The position numbers and the translations under genes are program-made. Below the pieces are notes generated by a model. It was given only the letters and a program-made list of their open reading frames with translations, was not told the DNA's origin and made no database searches. DNA of 64,000 nt from Clostridia bacterium (GTDB lineage Bacteria; Bacillota; Clostridia; Oscillospirales; UBA644): contig JAGBIM010000007.1 of assembly GCA_017934975.1 (NCBI GenBank), positions 1-64,000 on the forward strand, read 5' to 3'. Positions within the stretch are counted from its first letter, which is position 1, and each line of letters begins with the position of its first letter. Shown piece after piece: positions 18,882-27,061 of the stretch.

Positions 18882-19646
18882 ATGATGATTCCGATCTGGG
18901 AAAATGAAGTCCCTTATTTCGACACGTCCCTGCGGCAATTCCCCGCCAGCATCTCTCCCTATCTGCTTGACGGAGAAAACAACGCCTGCTGTTTGGTGAT
19001 TCCCGGCGGCGGATACGCGAAAAAAGCCTGGGATCACGAAGGAGTACAGATTGCGGAATGGCTGAATTCCATCGGAATGAGCGCCTTCGTTCTGGACTAC
19101 CGCATTGAACCTTACGACGGAAAAGCCTACCTGGCGGACGGCCAGCAAGCCCTGCGATATATTCGCAAAAACGCAGAGAAGTTCGGTTTAGACCGGAATC
19201 GAATCGGCGTCTGCGGATTTTCCGCGGGCGGACATCTGGCCGCATCCTGCGCTACCCTTTACAAAGACGAAACCGAGCGCCCCGATTTTGCCCTTCTCTG
19301 CTACGCCGTACTTACTCTGGGCGAAGGAACCCACAAGGGAACCTCGGAAAATTTCCTGGGCAAGGAGAAACACGATCCTGCGGCACAGGCGAAGTGGTCG
19401 CCAATCAACAACGTGAAAGCCGATTGCCCGCCCACGTTCCTGTGGACTACGGACACGGACGTCACCGTCCCGCCCGTACCCAACACTTACGCCATGTTTG
19501 AGGCCTGCAAAAAAGCGGGTGTCGACGTGGAAATGATCTCCTTTGATCACGGCCCCCACGGATTGGGAATCCCGAAGGATGACCCGGAAATCGCCTCCTG
19601 GGCAAAGGTCTGTGAAAAATGGCTCAAAAAGCGAAACTTCATCTAA
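18882..19646 (+). CDS. Alpha/beta hydrolase, acetyl esterase-like
   Basis: A 254-aa cytoplasmic serine esterase. The ATG at 18882 follows GAAAGGA, which overlaps the previous stop; the longer frame has no RBS. It shows the oxyanion motif IPGGGY (40-45), the nucleophile elbow GFSAGG with S114, an acid residue in TTDTDV (D191 or D193) and HGPH with H226. The family (BD-FAE/AXE-like) removes acetyl or feruloyl groups from sugars or xylan oligomers; this fits the glycan-directed genes around it. The substrate is inferred only from context. Confidence 0.82.
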   Translation: MMIPIWENEVPYFDTSLRQFPASISPYLLDGENNACCLVIPGGGYAKKAWDHEGVQIAEWLNSIGMSAFVLDYRIEPYDGKAYLADGQQALRYIRKNAEKFGLDRNRIGVCGFSAGGHLAASCATLYKDETERPDFALLCYAVLTLGEGTHKGTSENFLGKEKHDPAAQAKWSPINNVKADCPPTFLWTTDTDVTVPPVPNTYAMFEACKKAGVDVEMISFDHGPHGLGIPKDDPEIASWAKVCEKWLKKRNFI

Positions 19647-19651
19647 AGCAA

Positions 19652-19679
19652 GAACCGCCTGCATCAGCAGGCGGTTTTC
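19652..19679. terminator. Terminator between the esterase and GH20 genes
   Basis: A 10-11-bp GC-rich inverted repeat (arms 19653-19662 and 19667-19676) with loop ATCA ends in TTTTC on the plus strand. The two genes are convergent and probably share it. Confidence 0.75.
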
Positions 19680-19692
19680 GTATTGTATTGTC

Positions 19693-21552
19693 TTAATAAC
19701 CAAGCTTCGACGCAGTGGCAATATAACTCCAGTTGTTGAAGGAGAATACGTCGCGGGGATTGCCGTCTCCATCTGCCTTCACGGGAAGCACGGGCTGTTC
19801 CAGCTCTTCGATGGCAGAAACCTCCTCATTGCAGTAGGACTTCAGACGAACGGCCGCAGAACGGAGCGTTTCCTTCAGACCGCCCAGGCGGACTTCCTGC
19901 ACGTCAAAGCCGAAGGTCTTGTTTTCCGTATACCATTGCTGGCGGAGCAGCACAAGGAAATCGTCGATACGCGAAATAACCTCGGGAATTTCCTTTTCCG
20001 CATACCAGCGAAGAACGTCCCGCTTCCCGTCCTTATAAGCCTTGCGCAAATCAACGGAGAGGGATGCCTTCTTCTCCAGAACGTGGCACAAAGACCCCAG
20101 CGTAGCAAAAAGATAGCCGAACTCGGGATGATCCGCATACTGCAGCAATTCCTTTGCAGCGTTCAAATAATGAGCCGATGCCTTTTCGGGGACGTGACTG
20201 TCAAACAGCCCGCCCAGAACTCCGTTAAACAGAAGATATTTTCCGGGGTTTGCAATCTTATCCACCGCTCCAAGAACGTCTTCCACCAGATCCATCTTCA
20301 GGAAAGCGTCCATTTCGATGCCGAAAACGGCGTTGAACCGGGCAGAGACCGCGTCTTCATCTGCGGAGGTATTGAAGCATTTTTCCGCATAAATCAGCAA
20401 GGACGGTAAAATGGAGAATTGGGATGCGTCCGCGCCGTTATCCCCCCAACCGGTCACGATCACGTCGTTGCATCCGTGACGCAGGCAGGCGTCGGCGTGA
20501 ATAAAGCAACGGCGGTTGGATATCCGCGTACAGGGAGCGTAACCCGTCCATTTCCAGGCGCCGCCCGCAAAAATCAGATTTCCGAAAAGCTTATGGTTTT
20601 CAAACATATTGTCCAAAATCTCAAGATTTTCGGTATAATAATCCCAATAGACCAATCCAACGCCCTTGGGAACCTTTTCCACGATCTCGGCGGGAAGTTT
20701 TCCTTCTTTCATGTAGTATCCGCCGTGGTTAAAAAGACGGAAATACATATCGCTCCAGATCATGGGCTCCAATCCGTAGCCGTCGCACATCTCTTTCACT
20801 TTGGCAAGATGTCCCGAAAGGATATCAAAACGGTTCTGATATCCGTTGCGGTCCAGATATTTTCCAAGGCCGAGGTTATGTGCTTCGTCCATGCCGATAT
20901 GAACCCGCTTACTGCGGAAGCAGGACGCGATGGCCTTCAGCATCTTATCAATAAATTCGTAGGTCTTCGGCTCGTTGACCAACAGAATATCGTCCGTGTC
21001 GATAAAGGACGCGAAGCAATCCCAGCGCAACGCACTCTTCAGGTGAGCAAGGGTCTGCACGCAGGGAATCAGTTCGATTCCGAAAGAATCGGCGTAATCG
21101 TCCAGTTCACGCAGCTCTTCGCAGGTATAACGGCCGCGCATGTGACCGAAATAAGGATATTCGGGGATCTCAAAAGTATCCTCCGCGTAAAGCATCATGG
21201 AATCGTAACCCATCAACGCAAGATAGCGAATCATACGACGGGCGCCGTCCATGCTCAACACCGCGTTGCGGGAAACGTCCGCCATATAGCACAGAGTGGA
21301 AAAAGCCGCATTCTGACACACGGATTCTCCCGTGGTCCATACTTGATTCAGAAAAGAAAGCGCACGGAAAAAGTCCTTTTTCTTCGCGTAAGAGAGTTTG
21401 AGCCCGTCTCCGTCCTTTTCCACGGTAAACCCGCATTCGCAGGAAGAAACGGAAACCGAAAGCGTACCCGAACCGGAAACTTCATAACGGTCGGAGACTT
21501 CGGAAAGAGGTGCCGCAAGATCGGCAGGAAGATTTAGGAAATTAAGCTTCAT
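19693..21552 (-). CDS. Glycoside hydrolase family 20-like beta-N-acetylhexosaminidase
   Basis: A 619-aa protein without a signal peptide. The start is the second in-frame ATG (21552), which GAGG (21565-21562) serves at 9-bp spacing. An N-terminal alpha/beta domain (1-90) precedes a TIM barrel with the GH20 catalytic Asp-Glu pair in VHIGMDEAHN (D222-E223). GH20 enzymes use substrate-assisted catalysis to remove terminal beta-linked GlcNAc or GalNAc. The C-terminal 250 residues are helical. Being cytoplasmic and co-transcribed with a transporter, it likely processes imported GlcNAc oligosaccharides or recycled cell-wall fragments. Confidence 0.85.
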   Translation of the reverse strand: MKLNFLNLPADLAAPLSEVSDRYEVSGSGTLSVSVSSCECGFTVEKDGDGLKLSYAKKKDFFRALSFLNQVWTTGESVCQNAAFSTLCYMADVSRNAVLSMDGARRMIRYLALMGYDSMMLYAEDTFEIPEYPYFGHMRGRYTCEELRELDDYADSFGIELIPCVQTLAHLKSALRWDCFASFIDTDDILLVNEPKTYEFIDKMLKAIASCFRSKRVHIGMDEAHNLGLGKYLDRNGYQNRFDILSGHLAKVKEMCDGYGLEPMIWSDMYFRLFNHGGYYMKEGKLPAEIVEKVPKGVGLVYWDYYTENLEILDNMFENHKLFGNLIFAGGAWKWTGYAPCTRISNRRCFIHADACLRHGCNDVIVTGWGDNGADASQFSILPSLLIYAEKCFNTSADEDAVSARFNAVFGIEMDAFLKMDLVEDVLGAVDKIANPGKYLLFNGVLGGLFDSHVPEKASAHYLNAAKELLQYADHPEFGYLFATLGSLCHVLEKKASLSVDLRKAYKDGKRDVLRWYAEKEIPEVISRIDDFLVLLRQQWYTENKTFGFDVQEVRLGGLKETLRSAAVRLKSYCNEEVSAIEELEQPVLPVKADGDGNPRDVFSFNNWSYIATASKLGY

Positions 21553-21579
21553 AACCATATACCTCGTTGAAATATTTTT

Positions 21580-22506
21580 TTAAAAATTAAGCAAAACCAA
21601 AGAAATCACGCAGAGAAGCGCACCGATCCACTGAATCTTATTCATACGCTCCCCAAACAAAATGCGGGAAGACAGCGCGGAAAAAATAAGAATTCCGCCG
21701 TTCACCGTCGAATTCACGATAGCGGCGTTTTCAAACATCCCAAGCACCGTTGTGAGCAGATTTGCGGCCAAGGCGGCGATCAAGCAAGCCCCGACGGCAA
21801 AACCCCAGGCCTTGGGAGACATCCGAAAATGAGAAAGAGCTCTCTTTTTCCCGATCACAAACAGATAAAGAAGGGAGAACAACCCGCCGAAAAAGAAGGT
21901 GGTGATCAAAACCTCTGCCCGATCGTCGGGGCGCAAGGCGGACTGCAGGGCCAAGACCGCACCGTATCCCCCGTTCACGATTCCCAAAAGAAGAGCGAAG
22001 AGATAATAAAGCCTCTTCGGTCTTTCCTGATTTCCGCCCTTCAGATTCAGTAAAACGAAGGCCACGAGGACCACGATCAACGCAATTCCCTGCAGGAACG
22101 TGAAGGTCTGGGGCTCAAACCACAGGGAGGAATCCCGCCCGACGAGCCATTCCACGAGAGACGGAACGAAGAGCATGACGGCCATTACGACCAATACGCC
22201 ACCGAAGAGATTGCAGATCATCACGAAGGAGAAGGATCCGCGGCGGGAACCTTCAATCAGGGCGTAATTATACAGAAACAGGAACAACCCGTTGAGGATG
22301 CCCAAAACCAAAGTCAATTTGGAGGGTTCGTAAGAAAATCCGTTGGCCAGCAGCGTTGCAAACGCGACGATAAACCCGTATAAAACGGAAAACACAGGCG
22401 AAGAAAAGGATTCTTCACCTGTGTAATGATTGGAATATAGCTTTGCAAAAAGGGACTGCAGGGTCAAAACCAACGCGACAATCAAGACCAAACCGTACTG
22501 CCACAT
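21580..22506 (-). CDS. DMT/EamA-family transporter
   Basis: A 308-aa membrane protein with about ten hydrophobic helices arranged as two five-helix halves, the layout of the drug/metabolite transporter superfamily. The second half shows the typical small-residue and Pro/Gly pattern (AAIVNSTVNGGILIFSAL, GERM). It lies 27 bp upstream of the GH20 gene and 19 bp after a small membrane protein gene, so it probably moves a metabolite linked to amino-sugar use. The substrate cannot be read. Confidence 0.82.
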   Translation of the reverse strand: MWQYGLVLIVALVLTLQSLFAKLYSNHYTGEESFSSPVFSVLYGFIVAFATLLANGFSYEPSKLTLVLGILNGLFLFLYNYALIEGSRRGSFSFVMICNLFGGVLVVMAVMLFVPSLVEWLVGRDSSLWFEPQTFTFLQGIALIVVLVAFVLLNLKGGNQERPKRLYYLFALLLGIVNGGYGAVLALQSALRPDDRAEVLITTFFFGGLFSLLYLFVIGKKRALSHFRMSPKAWGFAVGACLIAALAANLLTTVLGMFENAAIVNSTVNGGILIFSALSSRILFGERMNKIQWIGALLCVISLVLLNF

Positions 22507-22525
22507 AGGTTTTTCCTCCGAATAA

Positions 22526-22837
22526 TTACTTCAGCAGAGTAATACCGCCGATAAAGGGAAGGGCTTCGTTTTTGTCGGTCGCTGCGTAGTAGATCCCGAT
22601 GATGGCGAGCACAAGGGAGCAGATGCCGACGAGGCCGAAAACGATACCGGCAATCACATTGATAACGGGAATAAACGCGAGAATACTTCCGGCAACACTG
22701 CAAGCCAATTCAATCAAAGCCAACAAAAGCCCCTGATTCAAATGCTGCTTTGCGCCTTCTTTATCGCCAACAAAAAAAGCGATCAGCCAGCCGATGATGG
22801 TGATGTAGGAAATGATACCGGTAATTTTCTTGTCCAT
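22526..22837 (-). CDS. Small membrane protein, DUF4870-like
   Basis: A 103-aa protein with three or four hydrophobic segments. The pattern YITIIGWLIAF, then KQHLNQGLLL, then a long hydrophobic stretch is that of DUF4870/Tic20-like small membrane proteins, whose function is unknown. RBS GAGG precedes the start. It is the first gene of the unit with the DMT transporter and the GH20 enzyme. Confidence 0.75.
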   Translation of the reverse strand: MDKKITGIISYITIIGWLIAFFVGDKEGAKQHLNQGLLLALIELACSVAGSILAFIPVINVIAGIVFGLVGICSLVLAIIGIYYAATDKNEALPFIGGITLLK

Positions 22838-22900
22838 AACGAGAACCTCATTTCATATTTTTTCAGAACAGAAATTTCTGCTCATGAATTCGGGAAAGAA

Positions 22901-22928
22901 AAAAGCACTTGCTTTCGCAAGTGCTTTT
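22901..22928. terminator. Terminator of tRNA-Thr (bidirectional form)
   Basis: A perfect 12-bp inverted repeat (22901-22912 with 22917-22928), A-rich at the left and T-rich at the right, lies 3 bp beyond the tRNA 3' end on the minus strand. Confidence 0.85.
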
Positions 22929-22931
22929 TCA

Positions 22932-23007
22932 TGGAGCTGGTAATCGGATTCGAACCGATGACCTGTTCATTACGAGTGAACTGCTCTACCGACTGAGCCA
23001 TACCAGC
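22932..23007 (-). tRNA. tRNA-Thr (anticodon CGT)
   Basis: The minus strand gives a full cloverleaf: acceptor GCTGGTA paired with TACCAGC, anticodon stem GTTCA/TGAAC around loop CTCGTAA (anticodon CGT, reads ACG), T-loop GTTCGAATC, and an encoded CCA at 22932-22934. It is a single-gene unit. Confidence 0.95.
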
Positions 23008-23048
23008 GTAATGCGGCAAAAATGCACTGCAAAAAAATCACTGTTACA

Positions 23049-23077
23049 ATTATAGCACACTTCAAAAGAAAATTCAA
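23049..23077 (-). promoter_or_regulatory. Promoter of tRNA-Thr
   Basis: TTGAAT (23077-23072), 17 bp, TATAAT (23054-23049) on the minus strand, 41 bp ahead of the tRNA. Confidence 0.7.
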
Positions 23078-23107
23078 TGAAAAAAGTGTAACATTTTTCA
23101 TTTTTTG

Positions 23108-24262
23108 CTACATTTTTCGCCGTCTGCGTCCGTCCCCGAACCGAAGGGACAGGTCGGGCTTCATCCGAACGCTTTCCGCAAGGCCCACGGCAAGGAAGGA
23201 AGCCATGACCGAGGAGCCGCCGGCACTGATAAAGGGCAGGGTCACGCCGATAACGGGAGAAACCCCGATGCACATCCCGATATTGATCAACGTTTGAACC
23301 GCAAACATAGCGGCAAGACCGAAGCAAATGAGTTTTCCCGCGTCGTCCTTGGCGTATTTCGCACCGCGGGCGAGAAAGAACACCAAAAGAGCCAGCGTAA
23401 ACAAAACGACCACGCAGCCGATAAAGCCGGACTCTTCTCCGATGACGGAATAAATAAAGTCCGTGCGGCTTGCAGGCAACAGTTCATTCTGGGACTGAAC
23501 CCCCTCTCCGTATCCCATGCCCGTAAGTCCGCCCGATCCGATGGCAATTTTGGACAAAATGGGCTGATAACCGAAATCCAGAGGGTCCAGTTCGGGATTC
23601 AAGCTGAAGAGAATCCGCTTTTTGTGATAATCCTTCAAAACGAAATTCCACAAAATCGGGAATGCGGCAACGATTCCGACTCCCGCAAAAATAAAGTAGC
23701 GGTATTTTAATCCCGCAACGAAAAGAATCACCACGAAGGTGCCGCAGTAGATCAACGCGGAGCCAAAGTCTCCCTGCAAAAAGATGGGGATAAAGTAGGC
23801 CAAAAAGTGCAGAATGAGAAAGAGAAGCGTTTTGACTCGGTTGAGCGACTCAATCTCTCGGGCAACGTGGGTGGAAAAGGTCAGCACGAAGGCCGCCTTT
23901 GCAAATTCCGAAGGCTGAACGCTGATCAGACCGAGGTTAAGCCACCCCGTATTCCCCGAAACCGTTTCGCCGAAAAAGGCGGTGAACAGAAGAACGAGGG
24001 CACAGGCACCGATAATGGGCACGGAGAACTGTCCGAGAACGGCGTAATCCAGTTTGGAAAGCAGAAACACCATCAACAGTCCGATCAAAATCCCCACCAC
24101 GTGGACGGTTACGTAACGGTCGTGAAGTGCGTTTGCGGCCGTTGCGGTACCGATGGCAAGGAATCCAAAGGAAGCCAAAAGCAGAGAAAGAAACAAAATC
24201 GGCTTATCCAGGCCCGCAAAATAATTGGAAACCGCGGATGACAAACGGCCCGAACGTCTCAC
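23108..24262 (-). CDS. rodA: Peptidoglycan glycosyltransferase RodA (SEDS family)
   Basis: A 384-aa polytopic membrane protein of the RodA/FtsW/SpoVE family that polymerises lipid II during cell elongation. I chose the GTG at 24262 because AAGGGG lies 9 bp upstream; the ATG at 24280 would overlap it. SEDS landmarks: VQPSEFAK, QGDFGSA, TDFIYSVIGEESGFIG, and NIGMCIGVSPVIGVTLPFISAGGSS-type C-terminal helices. The basic tail ends RRRRKM. FtsW and SpoVE are close relatives, so the exact role is inferred. A partner class B PBP and mreBCD are not in this window. Confidence 0.88.
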   Translation of the reverse strand: MRRSGRLSSAVSNYFAGLDKPILFLSLLLASFGFLAIGTATAANALHDRYVTVHVVGILIGLLMVFLLSKLDYAVLGQFSVPIIGACALVLLFTAFFGETVSGNTGWLNLGLISVQPSEFAKAAFVLTFSTHVAREIESLNRVKTLLFLILHFLAYFIPIFLQGDFGSALIYCGTFVVILFVAGLKYRYFIFAGVGIVAAFPILWNFVLKDYHKKRILFSLNPELDPLDFGYQPILSKIAIGSGGLTGMGYGEGVQSQNELLPASRTDFIYSVIGEESGFIGCVVVLFTLALLVFFLARGAKYAKDDAGKLICFGLAAMFAVQTLINIGMCIGVSPVIGVTLPFISAGGSSVMASFLAVGLAESVRMKPDLSLRFGDGRRRRKM

Positions 24263-24293
24263 AAACAACACCCCTTTCATAAACTTATCTATA

Positions 24294-24322
24294 ATTATAA
24301 TTCATCGAGAGGAATTTGTCAA
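24294..24322 (-). promoter_or_regulatory. sigma-A promoter of rodA
   Basis: TTGACA (24322-24317), 17 bp, TATAAT (24299-24294) on the minus strand: perfect consensus, 32 bp ahead of the start. Confidence 0.85.
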
Positions 24323-24386
24323 GTCTTTTGCGCGTATATTTCGGAATAGTTCAAAATCTGCGTATTTGTGAAGCAAGGAGGTTCCC

Positions 24387-24968
24387 ATGAATACAACGAA
24401 GTTAAAAAGCATCCGAAACGCAACGGTCTACGTTCTGATCCTTTTTGCGGTTTGCGCCGCCCTGTTCGGCTCGGTCAAACAAATTCCCGAGGAAGAGCCC
24501 TTTGACAAACCGAAGAATCCGGAAATAACCGAGGTATTTTCACAAATACCGCAAACAAACGTAGAAAGCGTATTTCTGTCCTTTCAAGCTCCCTTATCGG
24601 GGAAAATCACATCAGATTACGGATTCCGCACCGACCCCTTTACGGGCGAAAGCGCTTATCACAACGGCGTTGATATCGCGGCGAAGGAAGGAACCGAGGT
24701 GCGCGCGGCACAAACGGGAACCGTGACCGCCTCGGCTTACGATAACGTGGGCGGTCATTACGTAATTCTTACCCATGAAAACGGAAGCAAAAGCTATTAC
24801 GGACACCTGCAGACCCGTACCGTAGCGAGAGGTGATCAGGTAAATCAAGGACAAATCATCGGCTTATCGGGTAAAACGGGCAAAGTAACGGGGCCGCATC
24901 TGCATTTTCAACTGACCTATCAAGGGCGAACCGTGGATCCCGCACGGCATATCCGAATTCTGCCGTGA
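24387..24968 (+). CDS. spoIVFA: M23 (LytM) domain membrane protein, SpoIVFA-like
   Basis: A 193-aa protein with one N-terminal membrane helix (about residues 12-30), a linker, and a LytM/M23 domain (about 65-190). The zinc site appears complete: the H and D of YHNGVD (H92, D96), YGHL, and GPHLHF. The next gene is an M50 site-2 protease that overlaps it by 4 bp, the order of spoIVFA-spoIVFB, in which SpoIVFA holds the pro-sigma-K protease in check at the forespore membrane. If correct, the intact metal ligands are notable. It could instead be a true endopeptidase. RBS AAGGAGG. Confidence 0.75.
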   Translation: MNTTKLKSIRNATVYVLILFAVCAALFGSVKQIPEEEPFDKPKNPEITEVFSQIPQTNVESVFLSFQAPLSGKITSDYGFRTDPFTGESAYHNGVDIAAKEGTEVRAAQTGTVTASAYDNVGGHYVILTHENGSKSYYGHLQTRTVARGDQVNQGQIIGLSGKTGKVTGPHLHFQLTYQGRTVDPARHIRILP

Positions 24969-25555
24969 CCCGCATTCGTCTCCACCCCACGGCTCTGCTC
25001 CTGCTGTTTCTCCCCTGCCTCGGAATTCTGAACGGATGGCAGACGGCAATTCTCTGGAGCTCCGCAGCCTTACATGAAACCGGACATTTGCTTGCCTTTC
25101 AAATCTGCAACTGCCCCGTGGAATCACTCACGATTCTCCCCTTCGGGCTTTGCGCGATCCCCGACGAATCCCGCAGTCTGTCCTACAAGGACGAAGTGTT
25201 TTGTGCCGCGGCCGGCCCTGTATTCAATCTGGTCCTCGCCGCCCTTCTGCTGGCACTTCCGCTGTCCCCCCAATGGGTGGCGGCCCGCTACGCCCTTTAC
25301 TGCAACATTTCGCTTTTTGCAATCAACAGTTTGCCCGTTTTACCGCTGGACGGAGGCCGCGTTCTCTTTTTTTCTCTGTTAACCCGCAACGACCCCGCCT
25401 CCGGGGAACGAATCTGCAAAACCGTTGCGCTCATTCTTTTGATCCTGCTGTTCTTCCCTTCCTGTTTCGCCCTTATCCACGAAAAAAACCCCTCTTTGCT
25501 GCTGATTTGGTTTTATTTGGCGTGGAATACCCGTATCCGACGGGGATCGATATGA
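24965..25555 (+). CDS. spoIVFB: Site-2 protease family M50, SpoIVFB-like
   Basis: A 196-aa multi-pass membrane metalloprotease. A GTG start overlaps the previous stop in GTGA, so the two genes are translationally coupled. The zinc-binding HExxH is in ALHETGHLLAF (about residues 37-43), and the second catalytic motif is in LPVLPLDGGR (about 131-140). SpoIVFB cleaves membrane-tethered pro-sigma-K to start late mother-cell transcription. The pairing with a membrane M23 protein supports this reading. The product is shorter than B. subtilis SpoIVFB and lacks a C-terminal CBS domain. Confidence 0.78.
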   Translation: MTRIRLHPTALLLLFLPCLGILNGWQTAILWSSAALHETGHLLAFQICNCPVESLTILPFGLCAIPDESRSLSYKDEVFCAAAGPVFNLVLAALLLALPLSPQWVAARYALYCNISLFAINSLPVLPLDGGRVLFFSLLTRNDPASGERICKTVALILLILLFFPSCFALIHEKNPSLLLIWFYLAWNTRIRRGSI

Positions 25556-25583
25556 CTTTTTTTCGACTTTTCGGGATTAACGA

Positions 25584-25612
25584 TTGAAAATAACACGTAG
25601 ATGTGTTATAAT
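25584..25612 (+). promoter_or_regulatory. Promoter of the DUF4364-divIVA operon
   Basis: TTGAAA (25584-25589), 17 bp, TATAAT (25607-25612), 33 bp before the GTG start. Confidence 0.75.
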
Positions 25613-25645
25613 ATATTGACAAAATCTTCTGCGAGGTAAGACGAC

Positions 25646-26197
25646 GTGAGTGCTGCCCTTTCTTCTCATCAGATTCAAGTACTTGCCCTGTACACGGTCT
25701 TCGCAACGCAAGGCCCCGTCCCACGTCACGTGGTGGAGACGTCCCTTGCCCTTTGCGACGTAAACGTGTTTCAAATTCAGGAAGCACTGTACGATCTGAT
25801 CAAGAATGAAAACCTGACAAGAAAGTACGACGAGAATCAAACCGAGTACCTGTTTCTGACCCCCCAAGGCCGTTGCGTTGTGGAAGAGCTGTGCAAGGAA
25901 GCCCCTCTTTCCTATCGTGAAAAGGCGTTAGCCTACGCGGCCGTGGAAATGTCCAAATTACGAACGCAAATCGGCGTAGACGCTTCGGTAGTCAAGGCAG
26001 AAAAAGGAAAGGAAACGGACTATACCTGCAACATTTCCATTTCCGATGCGGGATTGCCGCTGATTGCCCTTTCCCTCTACTGTCCGAACAAACTGCAAGG
26101 GGAAATGATGGCAGAACGGTTCCGAAAGAATCCCTTGGATATTTACCGTAAGATCCTGCACATTATGACGGGAACCGACGAAACGACGGAGGAATAA
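25646..26197 (+). CDS. DUF4364 family winged-helix protein
   Basis: A 183-aa cytoplasmic protein with a GTG start served by GAGGT (25633-25637). Residues 8-85 look like a winged-helix DNA-binding domain (HVVETSLALCDVNVFQIQEALYDLI, then a beta-wing ending YLFLTPQGR). The rest is the alpha/beta domain of DUF4364, a family found in Clostridia. The function is unknown; a regulator is inferred from the fold. It is 3 bp upstream of the DivIVA-like gene. Confidence 0.75.
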   Translation: MSAALSSHQIQVLALYTVFATQGPVPRHVVETSLALCDVNVFQIQEALYDLIKNENLTRKYDENQTEYLFLTPQGRCVVEELCKEAPLSYREKALAYAAVEMSKLRTQIGVDASVVKAEKGKETDYTCNISISDAGLPLIALSLYCPNKLQGEMMAERFRKNPLDIYRKILHIMTGTDETTEE

Positions 26198-26200
26198 AAC

Positions 26201-26941
26201 ATGAAAAGCGAAAAGCTGTTTCGGGAAACGCCCTTTGGCGGCTACAAACGCCAGGACGTACTGACCTATCTGGAAACGCTGGAACAAAATCATAAAGCAA
26301 ACGAGGAAGAGCTCAACGAACGGATTCTGGAACTGAACAATCTGCTCACCGAGGCGACCAAGCAGCAGGAATCCATGAAAAAAGAGTTGGAAATCAAAAC
26401 CGAATACGCAACCCAGACCGAAACGCTGAAGGCGGAACTGGAAGAAAAAGACCGTCAGATCGAAGAGTTGATCCGGGGATGCGAGGAAATGGGCAAGCAG
26501 GCCGACGCAGTGGCGCAACGTTGTAACGAGCTGGCGGAGGAAATGGACAAATACCGTCAAAGCATGGACGAAGCCCAAAAAACGGACAAGCAGGTCAAGC
26601 TGACCCTGGAAGAGGCGGAGGAAAAGGCCGCCGCAATCCTACGCAACGCCCGTATGGAAGCAGAGGCAATTCTGACCGAAGCACAAGGACAAACCGACGA
26701 TCTTGCACGGAAGGTCTCCGAAGAGGCCAGCGATATTATTGCCATGACGCTGAGAGAGTCCCAGACCATTATCGATACGGCAAAGCAGCAGAGAAACGTT
26801 ATCTTCTCCGATTCGGCCCGTTCCATCGGAAAGATCAAAGGAAACCTGTCCTCCATGCAAATGGTGGTCAAAAATATTGAAAACGAATTGCGCTCCGCAA
26901 AAGAGACCCTGGCGGAAAACATTGCAAAAAAAGAGGTATGA
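26201..26941 (+). CDS. DivIVA-like coiled-coil protein
   Basis: A 246-aa protein that starts with the DivIVA-type N-terminal motif (RETPFGGYKRQDVLTYLETL), which in the family binds curved membrane. It is followed by long coiled coil (about residues 25-140) and an Ala/Glu-rich helical region (EEKAAAILRNARMEAEAIL) typical of DivIVA/GpsB-type scaffolds. It probably organises cell-pole or septal wall growth. RBS GAGG just before the start; downstream comes a tiny membrane peptide. Confidence 0.82.
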   Translation: MKSEKLFRETPFGGYKRQDVLTYLETLEQNHKANEEELNERILELNNLLTEATKQQESMKKELEIKTEYATQTETLKAELEEKDRQIEELIRGCEEMGKQADAVAQRCNELAEEMDKYRQSMDEAQKTDKQVKLTLEEAEEKAAAILRNARMEAEAILTEAQGQTDDLARKVSEEASDIIAMTLRESQTIIDTAKQQRNVIFSDSARSIGKIKGNLSSMQMVVKNIENELRSAKETLAENIAKKEV

Positions 26942-26944
26942 TTC

Positions 26945-27046
26945 ATGGACAAGAAAACCAAAACTTTCATCCGCATTATTTGTCTCGTTCTCGCCTTTGC
27001 CATGGTAGGCACGATGGCAATCAGTTTTCTGATGGAACTGCTTTAA
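26945..27046 (+). CDS. 33-aa single-pass membrane peptide
   Basis: A very short frame (34 codons) starts 3 bp after the DivIVA-like stop. The product is a short lysine-rich head (MDKKTKTF) and one hydrophobic helix of about 22 residues, typical of small bacterial membrane proteins. No clear RBS of its own is seen besides the tail of the preceding gene (GAGG at about 26931), so translation may be coupled. I do not recognise a family. Tight spacing on both sides supports it being real. Confidence 0.55.
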   Translation: MDKKTKTFIRIICLVLAFAMVGTMAISFLMELL

Positions 27047-27061
27047 GCGAGGTGTTGAAAA

